A stretch of DNA of 64,000 nt from CAWVSB01 sp036960375 (GTDB taxonomy: Bacteria; Pseudomonadota; Gammaproteobacteria; Pseudomonadales; CAWVSB01). A model generated the notes under the pieces. It saw only the letters and a program-made list of their open reading frames with translations, searched no databases and was not told where the DNA came from. The stretch lies in the NCBI GenBank assembly GCA_036960375.1, contig JBALVY010000006.1, positions 1-64,000 of the forward strand, read 5' to 3'. The number at the start of each line of letters is the position of its first letter. The first letter of the stretch is position 1. The position numbers were made by a program, and so were the translations under genes. Shown one piece after another: positions 49,626 through 59,189 of this stretch.

Positions 49626-51398
49626 ATGTCAGCTATTCGAACAATATCATATGATGCAATAGTCATTGGTGGTGGCGGTGCGGGAATGCGTGCGGCACTG
49701 CAAATGGCGCAGTCTGGATTTAACACTGCGGTCATTTCCAAAGTCTTTCCTACGCGTTCTCATACCGTGTCTGCACAAGGTGGTATCACTTGCGCAATAG
49801 CCAGCGATGATCCCAATGATGATTGGCGCTGGCATATGTACGATACCGTCAAAGGTTCCGATTATATCGGTGACCAGGACGCTATCGAATATATGTGTAG
49901 TGTAGGTCCACAGGCCGTTTATGAGCTGGATCACATGGGAATGCCATTTTCCCGTACAGAAGAAGGGCGTATATATCAGCGTCCTTTTGGCGGTCAATCC
50001 AAAGGGCCTGATAATCCGACCCAAGCGGCCCGTACATGTGCCGCAGCTGATAGAACCGGACATGCGTTATTACACACCCTATACCAGGGCAATCTCAAGG
50101 TTAATACCACATTCCTGAATGAATGGTATGCCGTCGATTTAGTAAAAAATTCCTCAGGCGCTGTAGTTGGAGTCATCGCAATTTGCATGGAAACCGGTGA
50201 AACGGTTTATATCAAATCAAAGGCGACCGTTCTTGCTACCGGCGGTGCAGGTCGAATTTATGCGTCTACGACTAACGCGCATATTAATACTGGTGATGGC
50301 ATAGGCATGGCACTGCGTGCTGGTGTCCCGGTTCAGGATATCGAAATGTGGCAGTTCCACCCAACCGGAATTGCTGGTGCAGGGGTGCTGGTTACAGAGG
50401 GTTGTCGCGGAGAAGGCGGTTACCTGGTGAACAAAGATGGCGAGCGCTTTATGGAACGTTATGCTCCAAATGCCAAAGATCTGGCCGGACGTGATGTAGT
50501 TGCTCGCTCAATGACTTTGGAAATTATCGAAGGCCGTGGTTGTGGCCCTGATGGCGATCATGTTTTCTTGAAGCTCGATCACTTGGGTAAAGACGTGCTG
50601 CACAGCCGCTTGCCCGGTATCTGTGAGTTGTCAGAAACCTTTGCTCACGTAGACCCGGTAACTGACCTGGTGCCCGTTGTGCCAACTTGTCATTATATGA
50701 TGGGTGGTATTCCTACCAACGTTAATGGTCAAGCACTAACGGTTGATGACGAAGGCAATGACGTCGTCATTGAGGGATTATACGCATGTGGTGAGGTGGC
50801 CTGTGTGTCGGTTCACGGTGCAAATCGTTTGGGCGGTAACTCACTGCTTGATCTGGTGGTATTTGGCCGTGCATCAGGCCTGTTTATTGAAAATGCTTTA
50901 CGTGATGGCATTGAGTTGGATGATGCAACCGAAAGTGATATTGAACAGGCGCTTTCCCGCTTGACTCGTCTTAATGGCAGCACCGACGGTGAAAACGTCT
51001 CAGATTTGCGTAAAGAACTGCAAACTATCATGCAAAATCACTTTGGCGTATTCCGTCGCGGCGATTACATGCAGGAAGGTATTAACAAACTGGCCGAACT
51101 GCGTCCACGCATCGAAAATGCTCGTCTGCAAGATAAATCAGACGCATTTAACACGGCTCGTATCGAGGCGCTTGAGCTACATAACCTGTTCGAAGTAGCG
51201 GAAGCCACAGCCATTGCTGCTGAAGAGCGCAAGGAAAGCCGAGGTGCTCATGCCCGCGAAGACTTTGACTCTCGCGATGACGAAAACTGGTTATGTCACT
51301 CAATCTATTTTCCGGGTGATAAAAGCGTTGGCAAGCGCAGCGTAAACTTTACGCCTAAGACAGTGCCAACATTTGAACCTAAAGAACGTACTTACTAA
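49626..51398 (+). CDS. sdhA: Succinate dehydrogenase flavoprotein subunit
   Basis: 590 residues. FAD fold V-I-G-G-G-G-A-G-M-R (13-22), the covalent-flavin histidine H46 in R-S-H-T-V-S-A-Q-G-G, substrate-site H-P-T-G and R-G-E-G-G, and H-Y-M-M-G-G-I-P-T-N. The C-terminus has R-S-V-N-F-T-P-K, as in proteobacterial SdhA. Oxidises succinate to fumarate on the cytoplasmic face of complex II. Confidence 0.98.
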   Translation: MSAIRTISYDAIVIGGGGAGMRAALQMAQSGFNTAVISKVFPTRSHTVSAQGGITCAIASDDPNDDWRWHMYDTVKGSDYIGDQDAIEYMCSVGPQAVYELDHMGMPFSRTEEGRIYQRPFGGQSKGPDNPTQAARTCAAADRTGHALLHTLYQGNLKVNTTFLNEWYAVDLVKNSSGAVVGVIAICMETGETVYIKSKATVLATGGAGRIYASTTNAHINTGDGIGMALRAGVPVQDIEMWQFHPTGIAGAGVLVTEGCRGEGGYLVNKDGERFMERYAPNAKDLAGRDVVARSMTLEIIEGRGCGPDGDHVFLKLDHLGKDVLHSRLPGICELSETFAHVDPVTDLVPVVPTCHYMMGGIPTNVNGQALTVDDEGNDVVIEGLYACGEVACVSVHGANRLGGNSLLDLVVFGRASGLFIENALRDGIELDDATESDIEQALSRLTRLNGSTDGENVSDLRKELQTIMQNHFGVFRRGDYMQEGINKLAELRPRIENARLQDKSDAFNTARIEALELHNLFEVAEATAIAAEERKESRGAHAREDFDSRDDENWLCHSIYFPGDKSVGKRSVNFTPKTVPTFEPKERTY

Positions 51399-51412
51399 GG
51401 GAGGCTCGGATT

Positions 51413-52117
51413 ATGTTACAAGTTTCTATATATCGTTATAACCCGGCCACTGATAGTGAGCCGTATATGCAAGACTACCAGCTAGATACTGACGGCAAGG
51501 ACATTATGGTTCTTGATGCGCTTGAAATGCTTAAGTCGGATGACGAGTCTTTGGCATATCGACGTTCATGCCGCGAGGGGGTCTGTGGTTCTGACGGCCT
51601 CAACATGAATGGCAAAAATGGTCTGGCGTGTATCACGCCTTTGTCTGAAACAGTCAAAGGCAATAAGTTGGTTATTCGTCCTCTGCCTGGTTTGCCAGTT
51701 GTGCGAGACCTTGTAGTCGACATGACTATGTTCTACAAGCAGTACGAGAAAATTAAGCCTTACCTGATTAACGATACGCCGGCGCCGGCAATTGAACGCT
51801 TGCAGTCTCCTGAAGAGCGTGAAAAGCTAGATGGGCTTTATGAGTGCATCTTATGCGCTTGTTGTTCGACCGCCTGTCCTTCATTCTGGTGGAATCCTGA
51901 GCGTTTCATCGGGCCTTCCGGTTTGCTTCAGGCTTGGCGTTTTCTGGCTGATAGTCGTGATACCGCACAGGCTGAACGACTTGCGGACCTGGATGACCCG
52001 TTTAGTGTGTTCCGCTGTCACGGCATCCAAAACTGTGTAAATGTATGTCCCAAAGGCTTGAATCCGACTCGGGCTATTGGACATATCCGCAATATGTTAC
52101 TGCAAAACGCTACTTAG
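51413..52117 (+). CDS. sdhB: Succinate dehydrogenase iron-sulfur subunit
   Basis: 234 residues. The [2Fe-2S] site is C53-R-E-G-V-C58-G-S-D61 plus C73, with Asp at the third position exactly as in E. coli. The C-terminal ferredoxin-like domain has C145-I-L-C-A-C-C and C155-P, then C-H-G-I-Q-N-C-V-N-V-C-P, for the [4Fe-4S] and [3Fe-4S] clusters. Passes electrons from FAD to quinone. Ends the sdh genes; 160 bases separate it from sucA. Confidence 0.98.
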   Translation: MLQVSIYRYNPATDSEPYMQDYQLDTDGKDIMVLDALEMLKSDDESLAYRRSCREGVCGSDGLNMNGKNGLACITPLSETVKGNKLVIRPLPGLPVVRDLVVDMTMFYKQYEKIKPYLINDTPAPAIERLQSPEEREKLDGLYECILCACCSTACPSFWWNPERFIGPSGLLQAWRFLADSRDTAQAERLADLDDPFSVFRCHGIQNCVNVCPKGLNPTRAIGHIRNMLLQNAT

Positions 52118-52167
52118 GTTTTTGCTTGCGGATAGCTGACTTTTGAGTTGGCAGTTGAACACGGTAC

Positions 52168-52197
52168 ACGGGATGGCTGTTGTAATGGCTGTCCCGT
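52168..52197 (+). other. Stem-loop in the sdhB-sucA gap
   Basis: ACGGGA (52168-52173) and TCCCGT (52192-52197) flank an 18-base loop, followed by TTGTAATT. It could be a weak terminator or processing site between the sdh and suc segments; the stem is short. Confidence 0.35.
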
Positions 52198-52277
52198 TTG
52201 TAATTAAGCTTTGCTCAAATTGATCAAGGTAAAACACACGGGATTTATTAACCCACTTTTTTAGGTAGATACGGGCA

Positions 52278-55118
52278 GTGTCAATGCAAAAAGACAATAT
52301 GGAATCGCTGTGGAGCAATTCGCATATTTTTGGCGGTAACGCAGCATACGTAGAAGAATTGTATGAGGCTTATCTGCTGGACCCTAATTCAGTAGATGAA
52401 CAATGGCGTAGCTATTTCGACAAGTTGCCCCGGGTCAATGGTAAGTCCGATAGAGATGTTCCACATTCTCAAATAATTGAACAATTCGCCGCTTTAGGCA
52501 AACGACGGATTAAAATTCAAACCGTAGAGCATAGCGGTGTCAGCACTGAATATGAACGAAAGCAGGTTCGTGTCATTGAGCTGATCGAGGCCTATCGCCA
52601 ACGGGGGCATCAGAAGGCCAATTTGGACCCGCTGGGTTTATGGCAACGAGAGCCTGTGGCCGATCTTGAGTTACAGTTCCAGGGACTTTCAGGCGCTGAT
52701 CTGGATACTACATTTCAAGCCGCATCGTTAAACATATCTACAGACGAAGCAACTTTGGGCGAAATTGTTGAGGCTCTTGAAAAAACTTACTGTTCTACAG
52801 TAGGTTCTGAGTTTATGCACATCGTCAATACTCAGGAAAGAGTCTGGATACAGAATCGAATGGAGTCGGTGCGCTCGGCACCGGATTATAGCGACAGCGT
52901 TAAAATGCATTTGCTTGAACGTCTAACGGCCGCCGAGGGTCTGGAGAAATTTCTGGGCTCGCGATATCCGGGCACCAAACGCTTCGGCCTTGAAGGGGCA
53001 GAGAGTCTTATCCCGATGATGGATGAGTTGATCCAAAGGGCAGGGTCTTATGACGCAAAAGAAATTGTCATTGGCATGGCGCATCGCGGCCGTCTGAATG
53101 TTCTGGTAAATACACTGGGTAAAAACCCCGGCGAACTGTTTGACGAGTTTGAGGGAAAGGCGACATACGTTGGTTCCGCTGATGTTAAGTATCACCAAGG
53201 CTTTTCTTCCAATGTAATGACCGCCGGTGGAGAGGTTCATCTGGCTTTGGCATTTAATCCTTCACACCTGGAAATTGTCTCCCCTGTGGTTGAGGGCTCA
53301 GTCCGCGCGCGGCAAGATCGCCGCCAGGATGTATTACGTGAAAAAGTGATCCCTGTTGTTCTTCACGGTGACTCGTCTTTCGCCGGTCAGGGTGTGGTGA
53401 TGGAAACCTTCCAGATGTCACAGACTCGTGCCTATGGCACGGGCGGTACCGTTCATATTGTTATAAATAATCAGGTCGGTTTCACCACCAGTCTGCGTGA
53501 AGACAACCGTTCAACGGAATATTGCACCGATATTGCAAAGATGGTGCAGGCGCCAATTTTTCACGTCAATGGTGATGACCCGGAAGCCGTTCAATTTGTT
53601 ACACAAATGGCACTGGACTATCGTCAGGAGTTTAAGCGGGATGTCGTTATAGACTTGATCTGCTATCGACGGCGCGGACATAACGAAGCAGATGAGCCTT
53701 CTGGTACTCAGCCGTTAATGTACCACCAAATTAAAATTCAACCGACTACCCGTGAAGTATACTCCCGCAAATTACTGATCGAAGGCGTTTTAACTGAAAC
53801 AGAAGACCAGGCGCTGAAAGACGATTATCGGGCGGCACTGGAGACAGGCTCACATGTAGTTAAGAGCCTGGTTAAACAGCCTAACTCGGGTTTGTTCGTT
53901 GATTGGAATCCCTATCTGGGCCATGACTGGACCACGCCGGCCAATACCTCAGTTGAGCTGAAGAAACTGCAGGCTTTAGCCGCCAAGACTACGGCGGTAC
54001 CAGAAGGTTTTGCACTGCAGGCGCAGGTGAATAAAATTCTGGCAGACCGTCGTAAAATGAGCGCCGGTGGTTTGGCCTGTAACTGGGGCTTTGCTGAAGT
54101 ACTGGCGTATGCCACGCTGGTTGACGAGGGTTATCCGGTTCGGTTAATCGGACAGGACAGCGGCCGCGGTACATTCTCGCACCGTCACGCAGTTCTACAC
54201 CATCAGAAAGATGCCAGTACCTACGTGCCGCTGCAGCATATAGAGGATGATCAGCCAGATTTTACTATCCATGATTCTATTCTGTCAGAGGAGGCAGCGC
54301 TGGCATTTGAATACGGCTATGCTACTACGACGCCTGATGGATTGGTTATATGGGAAGCTCAGTTTGGTGATTTTGCCAATGGCGCCCAGGTGGTTATAGA
54401 CCAGTTCATCACCAGTGGTGAGCACAAATGGCAACGCTTATGTGGCTTAACGATGTTGCTTCCACATGGCTACGAAGGGCAGGGGCCAGAGCATTCTTCC
54501 GCCCGGCTAGAGCGTTTTATGCAAATGTGTGCAGAACACAATATTGAAGTGTGTGTACCCAGTACCCCGGCACAGGTTTTTCATATGTTACGCCGTCAGG
54601 CAATTCGACCGCTGCGTAGACCCTTGATTGTCATGTCACCGAAGAGCTTGTTGCGGCATAAAGAAGCAATATCTTCGCTGGAAGAAATCGCTGAGGGCTG
54701 TTTCCAGCCAGTTATTCCAGAGACTGATGAGCTGGATAGCAGTAAGGTGACTCGATTAGTGATGTGTAGTGGAAAGGTTTATTACGAACTTCGCGCTGCC
54801 CGTAGAGAGAAAGAATTGGATAACGTGGTTGTTGTACGAATTGAGCAGTTATATCCATTCCCCGATCAACATTTACTCGACGCGATTAGTGAATATCCTA
54901 ATATAAAGGAAGTCGTCTGGTGTCAGGAAGAGCCAGAAAATCAGGGCGCGTGGTTTTGTAGTCAGCACCGTATACATCGAGCTTTACGCGAGCGAGGCAA
55001 ATCATATCATTTGATTTATGCAGGCAGGGCACCTTCTGCGGCGCCGGCAGCGGGTTACATGGCACTTCATATAGAACAGCAACACCAACTAATTAATGAT
55101 GCGCTGGGTATTCAGTAA
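52278..55118 (+). CDS. sucA: 2-oxoglutarate dehydrogenase E1 component
   Basis: 946 residues; E. coli SucA has 933. Start GTG 52278 or ATG 52284. The N-terminal S-H-I-F-G-G-N-A-A-Y-V-E-E-L-Y segment docks the E2 core. Thiamine diphosphate domain motifs include G-M-A-H-R-G-R-L-N-V-L, H-G-D-S-S-F-A-G-Q-G-V-V, and R-R-G-H-N-E-A-D-E-P. The transketolase-like second half has G-Q-D-S-G-R-G-T-F-S-H-R and L-P-H-G-Y-E-G-Q-G-P-E-H-S-S-A-R. It decarboxylates 2-oxoglutarate and transfers succinyl to SucB lipoate. Confidence 0.97.
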   Translation: MSMQKDNMESLWSNSHIFGGNAAYVEELYEAYLLDPNSVDEQWRSYFDKLPRVNGKSDRDVPHSQIIEQFAALGKRRIKIQTVEHSGVSTEYERKQVRVIELIEAYRQRGHQKANLDPLGLWQREPVADLELQFQGLSGADLDTTFQAASLNISTDEATLGEIVEALEKTYCSTVGSEFMHIVNTQERVWIQNRMESVRSAPDYSDSVKMHLLERLTAAEGLEKFLGSRYPGTKRFGLEGAESLIPMMDELIQRAGSYDAKEIVIGMAHRGRLNVLVNTLGKNPGELFDEFEGKATYVGSADVKYHQGFSSNVMTAGGEVHLALAFNPSHLEIVSPVVEGSVRARQDRRQDVLREKVIPVVLHGDSSFAGQGVVMETFQMSQTRAYGTGGTVHIVINNQVGFTTSLREDNRSTEYCTDIAKMVQAPIFHVNGDDPEAVQFVTQMALDYRQEFKRDVVIDLICYRRRGHNEADEPSGTQPLMYHQIKIQPTTREVYSRKLLIEGVLTETEDQALKDDYRAALETGSHVVKSLVKQPNSGLFVDWNPYLGHDWTTPANTSVELKKLQALAAKTTAVPEGFALQAQVNKILADRRKMSAGGLACNWGFAEVLAYATLVDEGYPVRLIGQDSGRGTFSHRHAVLHHQKDASTYVPLQHIEDDQPDFTIHDSILSEEAALAFEYGYATTTPDGLVIWEAQFGDFANGAQVVIDQFITSGEHKWQRLCGLTMLLPHGYEGQGPEHSSARLERFMQMCAEHNIEVCVPSTPAQVFHMLRRQAIRPLRRPLIVMSPKSLLRHKEAISSLEEIAEGCFQPVIPETDELDSSKVTRLVMCSGKVYYELRAARREKELDNVVVVRIEQLYPFPDQHLLDAISEYPNIKEVVWCQEEPENQGAWFCSQHRIHRALRERGKSYHLIYAGRAPSAAPAAGYMALHIEQQHQLINDALGIQ

Positions 55119-55160
55119 CATCAATTAAAATTAACCTGGAATGAAAGAGTACAAATAAGC

Positions 55161-56369
55161 ATGGAAATTAAAGCCCCCTCCTTTCCTGAATCAGTAGCCG
55201 ATGGCCTGGTAGCGACATGGCATAAGCAGCCTGGCGAAGCCGTAAAACGCGATGATCTACTGGTAGATATTGAAACAGATAAAGTCGTGCTGGAAATAGT
55301 GGCGCCGGCTGATGGTGTTATCACCGAGATCGTGAAGGCGGAAGGTGAGACCGTTCTAAGTGAAGAACTTATTGCGTATTTTGAGGCAGGCGCCGTTGCG
55401 AGCGCACCGACACCTGCGGAGTCTGTCCAAACTGCTGCTTTGAGCGTGGTCGCCGAGGGCGCTGAGAGACGTCTAAGCCCAGCCGCACGCAAGCTAATTG
55501 AAGAGCAGGGTCTGGATGCCGCCAGTATAATTGGGACGGGCAAGGGCGGTTTGGTAACCAAGGAAGACGTATTAAATTTCCAGCCAACGTCTGCTCCGAT
55601 TGCACCTAAACTGGCTTCTGTTGCGCCAGTTTCGAAACCAGCGATTGCAATTGACACGGCAAACAGCGAACGCCCGGAAAAGCGCGTTACCATGACCCGT
55701 ATGCGATCTCGTATTGCTGAAAGACTGCTCGATGCGAAACAGAACACAGCAATGCTAACGACTTTTAATGAGGTTAATATGCAGCCAATTATGGAGCTGC
55801 GTAAGCAATATCGCGATGTTTTTGAGAAGAAACACGGTGTTCGTCTCGGCTTTATGGGTTTCTTTGTTAAAGCCGCGACAGAAGCGTTAAAGCGTTTCCC
55901 AATCGTTAACGCATCTATAGATGGTTCGGAGGTCGTCTATCACGGTTTTCAGGACGTTGGGATCGCCGTTTCCACCGAAAAAGGTCTAGTAGTACCTATC
56001 CTTCGTGATACCGACTTTATGGGAATTGCAGAAATCGATGCAACTATAGCGGATTTCGGTGCGCGAGCCCGACAAGGAAAGCTGGGTATGGACGAAATGC
56101 AAGGCGGTACATTTACCATCACTAACGGTGGCGTATTTGGCTCGTTAATGTCTACGCCTATTCTAAACCCGCCTCAGTCAGCTATTCTGGGTATGCACAA
56201 GATTCAGGAGCGCGCGGTAGTAGTGAATGGAGAAATCGTTATTCGTCCGATGATGTATTTAGCACTGTCTTATGATCACCGTTTGATCGATGGCAAAGAT
56301 TCGGTGCAATTTCTGGTCACAATTAAAGAATTACTGGAAGAACCAGCACGTATGCTGTTGGATATATAA
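55161..56369 (+). CDS. sucB: 2-oxoglutarate dehydrogenase E2, dihydrolipoamide succinyltransferase
   Basis: 402 residues. A single lipoyl domain (1-76) with K41 in E-T-D-K-V-V-L-E-I as lipoylation site, a Pro/Ala linker, the peripheral subunit-binding domain (about 105-140, L-S-P-A-A-R-K-L-I), and the catalytic domain with S-Y-D-H373-R-L-I-D377-G. Forms the 24-mer core of the complex. Start AAAGAGTACAAATAAGC before ATG; 42 bases after sucA. Confidence 0.97.
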   Translation: MEIKAPSFPESVADGLVATWHKQPGEAVKRDDLLVDIETDKVVLEIVAPADGVITEIVKAEGETVLSEELIAYFEAGAVASAPTPAESVQTAALSVVAEGAERRLSPAARKLIEEQGLDAASIIGTGKGGLVTKEDVLNFQPTSAPIAPKLASVAPVSKPAIAIDTANSERPEKRVTMTRMRSRIAERLLDAKQNTAMLTTFNEVNMQPIMELRKQYRDVFEKKHGVRLGFMGFFVKAATEALKRFPIVNASIDGSEVVYHGFQDVGIAVSTEKGLVVPILRDTDFMGIAEIDATIADFGARARQGKLGMDEMQGGTFTITNGGVFGSLMSTPILNPPQSAILGMHKIQERAVVVNGEIVIRPMMYLALSYDHRLIDGKDSVQFLVTIKELLEEPARMLLDI

Positions 56370-56390
56370 AACTTAAGCAGGAACTGAAAC

Positions 56391-57842
56391 ATGGCTGATA
56401 AATATGATGTAGTGGTAATCGGGTCGGGTCCCGGTGGTTATGTGGCTGCAATTCGTGCCGCACAGCTGGGTTTAAAGACCGCCTGTGTTGAAAAGTGGCA
56501 CAACGAAGAGAAAACCGTATTAGGCGGTACCTGTCTAAACGTCGGGTGTATTCCATCCAAGGCTTTGCTCGATAGTTCGCATAAGTTTGTAGAAGCTCGC
56601 GATGAGCTGGCTATCCATGGGATTTCCGTTAGTAATGCAACAATCGACATCGGCGCAATGATCGCTCGTAAGCAGAAGATCGTTAATCAGCTAACCGGTG
56701 GCATCGCAGGTCTATTCAAGGCTAATGGCGTCACAGTTATTCAGGGCGAAGGAAAGCTACTGGCGAACAAGAAGGTCGCCGTTACTGCTCACGATGGTTC
56801 GGTATCTGAGTTGGAACCTGAAAATGTCATCCTGGCAACGGGTTCAATCCCTGTCGAAATACCGCCTGCACCTACGGATGGTGATTTGATCATTGACTCC
56901 ACTGGTGCACTAGAGATGACCGAAGCTCCCCAGCGTCTTGGCGTCATTGGTGCCGGAGTTATTGGTCTGGAACTTGGCAGCGTATGGGCGCGTCTTGGCT
57001 CAAAGGTAGTAGTGCTCGAAGCACTCGAATCGTTTTTGGCAATGGCCGATGGTGCTATCTCGAAAGAAGCGTTTAAAACTTTTACCAAGAAACAGGGTAT
57101 GGATATCAGGCTGGGAGCACGAGTCACTGGTACTGAGGTTGACACAGCTGCACGCACAGTAACCGTAAAATATAGTGACAAGGACGGTGAGCACAGTGAG
57201 GTGTTCGATAAGCTGATTGTTGCAGTCGGTCGTCGTCCGGGCACCGAAAATATTCTCTCAGATGGCTGTGGTGTTGAGTTAGACGAACGCGGCTTTATAT
57301 CAGTCAATGATATATGTGCTACTGATGTGCCGGGGGTATACGCCATTGGGGATATTGTCCGTGGTCCAATGCTCGCGCATAAAGCCTCCGAAGAAGGCGT
57401 TATGGTTGCAGAGCGTATTGTTGGCAAAAAACCTCAGCTTAACTACGACTGCATTCCCTCGGTTATTTATACCTTGCCCGAAGTGGCCTGGGTGGGTAAA
57501 ACCGAGGAGCAGCTTAAATCTGATGGTGAACCCTATAAAGTGGGTGTATTTCCATTTGCCGCCAGTGGCCGCGCCATGGCAGCTAACGAGACGGGCGGTA
57601 TGGTCAAAATGATCGCTCACGCTGAGACAGATCGTATCCTCGGCTGTCATATTATCGGCCCCAGTGCGGCCGATTTAGTACAGCAAGTCGTTATAGCGAT
57701 GGAATTTGGTTCCAGCGCTGAAGACCTCGGATTGATGGTATTTGGTCATCCAACCTTGTCGGAAGCCGTGCATGAAGCGGCCCTGGCGGTCAATGGACAT
57801 GCTATTCATATTGCCAATCGCAAGCCACGAGGCAAGAAGTAG
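56391..57842 (+). CDS. lpdA: Dihydrolipoyl dehydrogenase (E3)
   Basis: 483 residues. FAD fold V-V-V-I-G-S-G-P-G-G-Y, redox-active disulfide C48-L-N-V-G-C53 within G-G-T-C-L-N-V-G-C-I-P-S-K, NAD fold V-I-G-A-G-V-I-G-L-E-L-G-S-V, and the dimer-interface catalytic H-P-T-L-S-E. Reoxidises lipoate on SucB and passes electrons to NAD. Its position after sucB makes this the oxoglutarate-complex E3. No second lpd is in view, so it may also serve pyruvate dehydrogenase. Confidence 0.97.
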   Translation: MADKYDVVVIGSGPGGYVAAIRAAQLGLKTACVEKWHNEEKTVLGGTCLNVGCIPSKALLDSSHKFVEARDELAIHGISVSNATIDIGAMIARKQKIVNQLTGGIAGLFKANGVTVIQGEGKLLANKKVAVTAHDGSVSELEPENVILATGSIPVEIPPAPTDGDLIIDSTGALEMTEAPQRLGVIGAGVIGLELGSVWARLGSKVVVLEALESFLAMADGAISKEAFKTFTKKQGMDIRLGARVTGTEVDTAARTVTVKYSDKDGEHSEVFDKLIVAVGRRPGTENILSDGCGVELDERGFISVNDICATDVPGVYAIGDIVRGPMLAHKASEEGVMVAERIVGKKPQLNYDCIPSVIYTLPEVAWVGKTEEQLKSDGEPYKVGVFPFAASGRAMAANETGGMVKMIAHAETDRILGCHIIGPSAADLVQQVVIAMEFGSSAEDLGLMVFGHPTLSEAVHEAALAVNGHAIHIANRKPRGKK

Positions 57843-58022
57843 CCAATCCGTAATGAATTTAATTTGCAATGTCGCTGGTTTCTTGGACAATGGCGGCACT
57901 TTTTGGGACGAGTATCTGTTTTCACGATATTAGTGGATGACATGCTCTAAAAGGCCATTTTCGTCTTTGGCCTCGCGGGTTCAGCTACTCTTTACCGTAA
58001 ACTGTTCAAATAGGACAAAACT
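57843..58022 (+). other. 180-base gap between lpdA and sucC
   Basis: One small stem-loop (AGGCCA 57952-57957 / TGGCCT 57968-57973) lies 50-70 bases before sucC. Some pseudomonads have a conserved leader RNA motif before sucC; I could not match it here. No gene seen. Confidence 0.4.
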
Positions 58023-59189
58023 ATGAATCTACACGAGTATCAAGGAAAACAGTTGTTTGCCGAATATGGCTTACCTGTTTCCAAGGGCTACGCGTGCGAC
58101 ACGCCTGATGAGGCAGCACAAGCTGCAGATCGTATTGGTGGTGACAAATGGGTGGTTAAAGCCCAGGTGCATGCAGGCGGCCGCGGTAAGGCTGGCGGCG
58201 TCAAGCTGGTGACCAGCAAAGCGGAAATTCGCGAATTTGCTCAAAACTGGCTGGGTAAAAACCTGATTACCTACCAAACCGATGCCGGTGGTCAGCCGGT
58301 GAGCAAGATACTGGTTGAAACTTGTACTGATATTGATCAGGAACTGTATCTTGGTGCTGTTGTTGATCGTGGTTCACGACGTGTTGTATTCATGGCTTCC
58401 ACCGAAGGTGGTGTTGAAATCGAGAAAGTAGCCGAGGAAACGCCAGAGAAAATCCTCAAGGCTGAAATTGACCCTCTCGTAGGTGCTCAGCCTTATCAAG
58501 GCCGCGAGTTGGCGTTTAAGCTAGGCCTAAAGGGTGTTCAGGTTAAGCAGTTTGTACATATCTTTTTGCAATTATCCAAGCTATTCCACGATCTGGATCT
58601 GGCGTTGCTAGAGGTTAATCCTCTGGTTATAACCACAGACGGCGACCTGCACTGCCTGGATGCCAAACTGGTAATCGACAGCAATGCGTTGTTCCGTCAT
58701 AACAAACTGCGTGAAATGCATGATCCCAGTCAGGACGATGCCCGAGAAGCACACGCTGCTCAGTGGGAGCTTAACTATGTCGCTCTTGATGGCACGATTG
58801 GTTGCATGGTTAATGGCGCTGGCCTGGCCATGGGCACCATGGATATTATTCAGATTCATGGCGGTTCGCCTGCAAACTTCCTTGACGTAGGGGGCGGCGC
58901 GACTAAAGAACGTGTAACTGAAGCATTCAAGATCATTTTGTCTGACGATAAAGTGAAGGCTGTTCTGGTCAATATATTCGGCGGTATCGTTCGCTGTGAC
59001 CTGATTGCTGAAGGGATTATCGGCGCCGTTGAAGAAGTTGGCGTTAAGGTTCCTGTTGTTGTACGGCTGGAAGGCAATAACGCAGAACTTGGTAGCAAGG
59101 TATTGGCTGAAAGTGGATTGAATATTATTGCTGCAAACAGTCTGTCCGACGCAGCACAGCAAGTTGTTAACGCGGCGGAGGGAGCATAA
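58023..59189 (+). CDS. sucC: Succinyl-CoA synthetase beta subunit (ADP-forming)
   Basis: 388 residues, the E. coli length. N-L-H-E-Y-Q-G-K at the start, an ATP-grasp domain with V-V-K-A-Q-V-H-A-G-G-R-G-K-A-G-G-V, E-V-N-P-L, and the CoA-ligase half with G-C-M-V-N-G-A-G-L-A-M and N-I-F-G-G-I-V-R-C-D. Works with SucD to make ATP (or GTP) from succinyl-CoA. Its stop overlaps the sucD start (TAATG). Confidence 0.98.
   Translation: MNLHEYQGKQLFAEYGLPVSKGYACDTPDEAAQAADRIGGDKWVVKAQVHAGGRGKAGGVKLVTSKAEIREFAQNWLGKNLITYQTDAGGQPVSKILVETCTDIDQELYLGAVVDRGSRRVVFMASTEGGVEIEKVAEETPEKILKAEIDPLVGAQPYQGRELAFKLGLKGVQVKQFVHIFLQLSKLFHDLDLALLEVNPLVITTDGDLHCLDAKLVIDSNALFRHNKLREMHDPSQDDAREAHAAQWELNYVALDGTIGCMVNGAGLAMGTMDIIQIHGGSPANFLDVGGGATKERVTEAFKIILSDDKVKAVLVNIFGGIVRCDLIAEGIIGAVEEVGVKVPVVVRLEGNNAELGSKVLAESGLNIIAANSLSDAAQQVVNAAEGA

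Noticed and set aside
55121..55747. 208-codon minus-strand frame opposite sucB
   Set aside because: Shadow of the sucB frame; Ser/Ala-rich antisense product with no motif.
56789..57427. 212-codon minus-strand frame opposite lpdA
   Set aside because: Shadow of lpdA, Ser/Pro/Thr-rich antisense translation, no ribosome site.
57843..58022. sucC-type leader RNA
   Set aside because: Only one 6-bp stem was found, and I could not align it with the known pseudomonad motif from memory. A covariance-model search would decide.
58608..59162. 184-codon minus-strand frame opposite sucC
   Set aside because: Antisense to a certain TCA gene; no recognisable domain.
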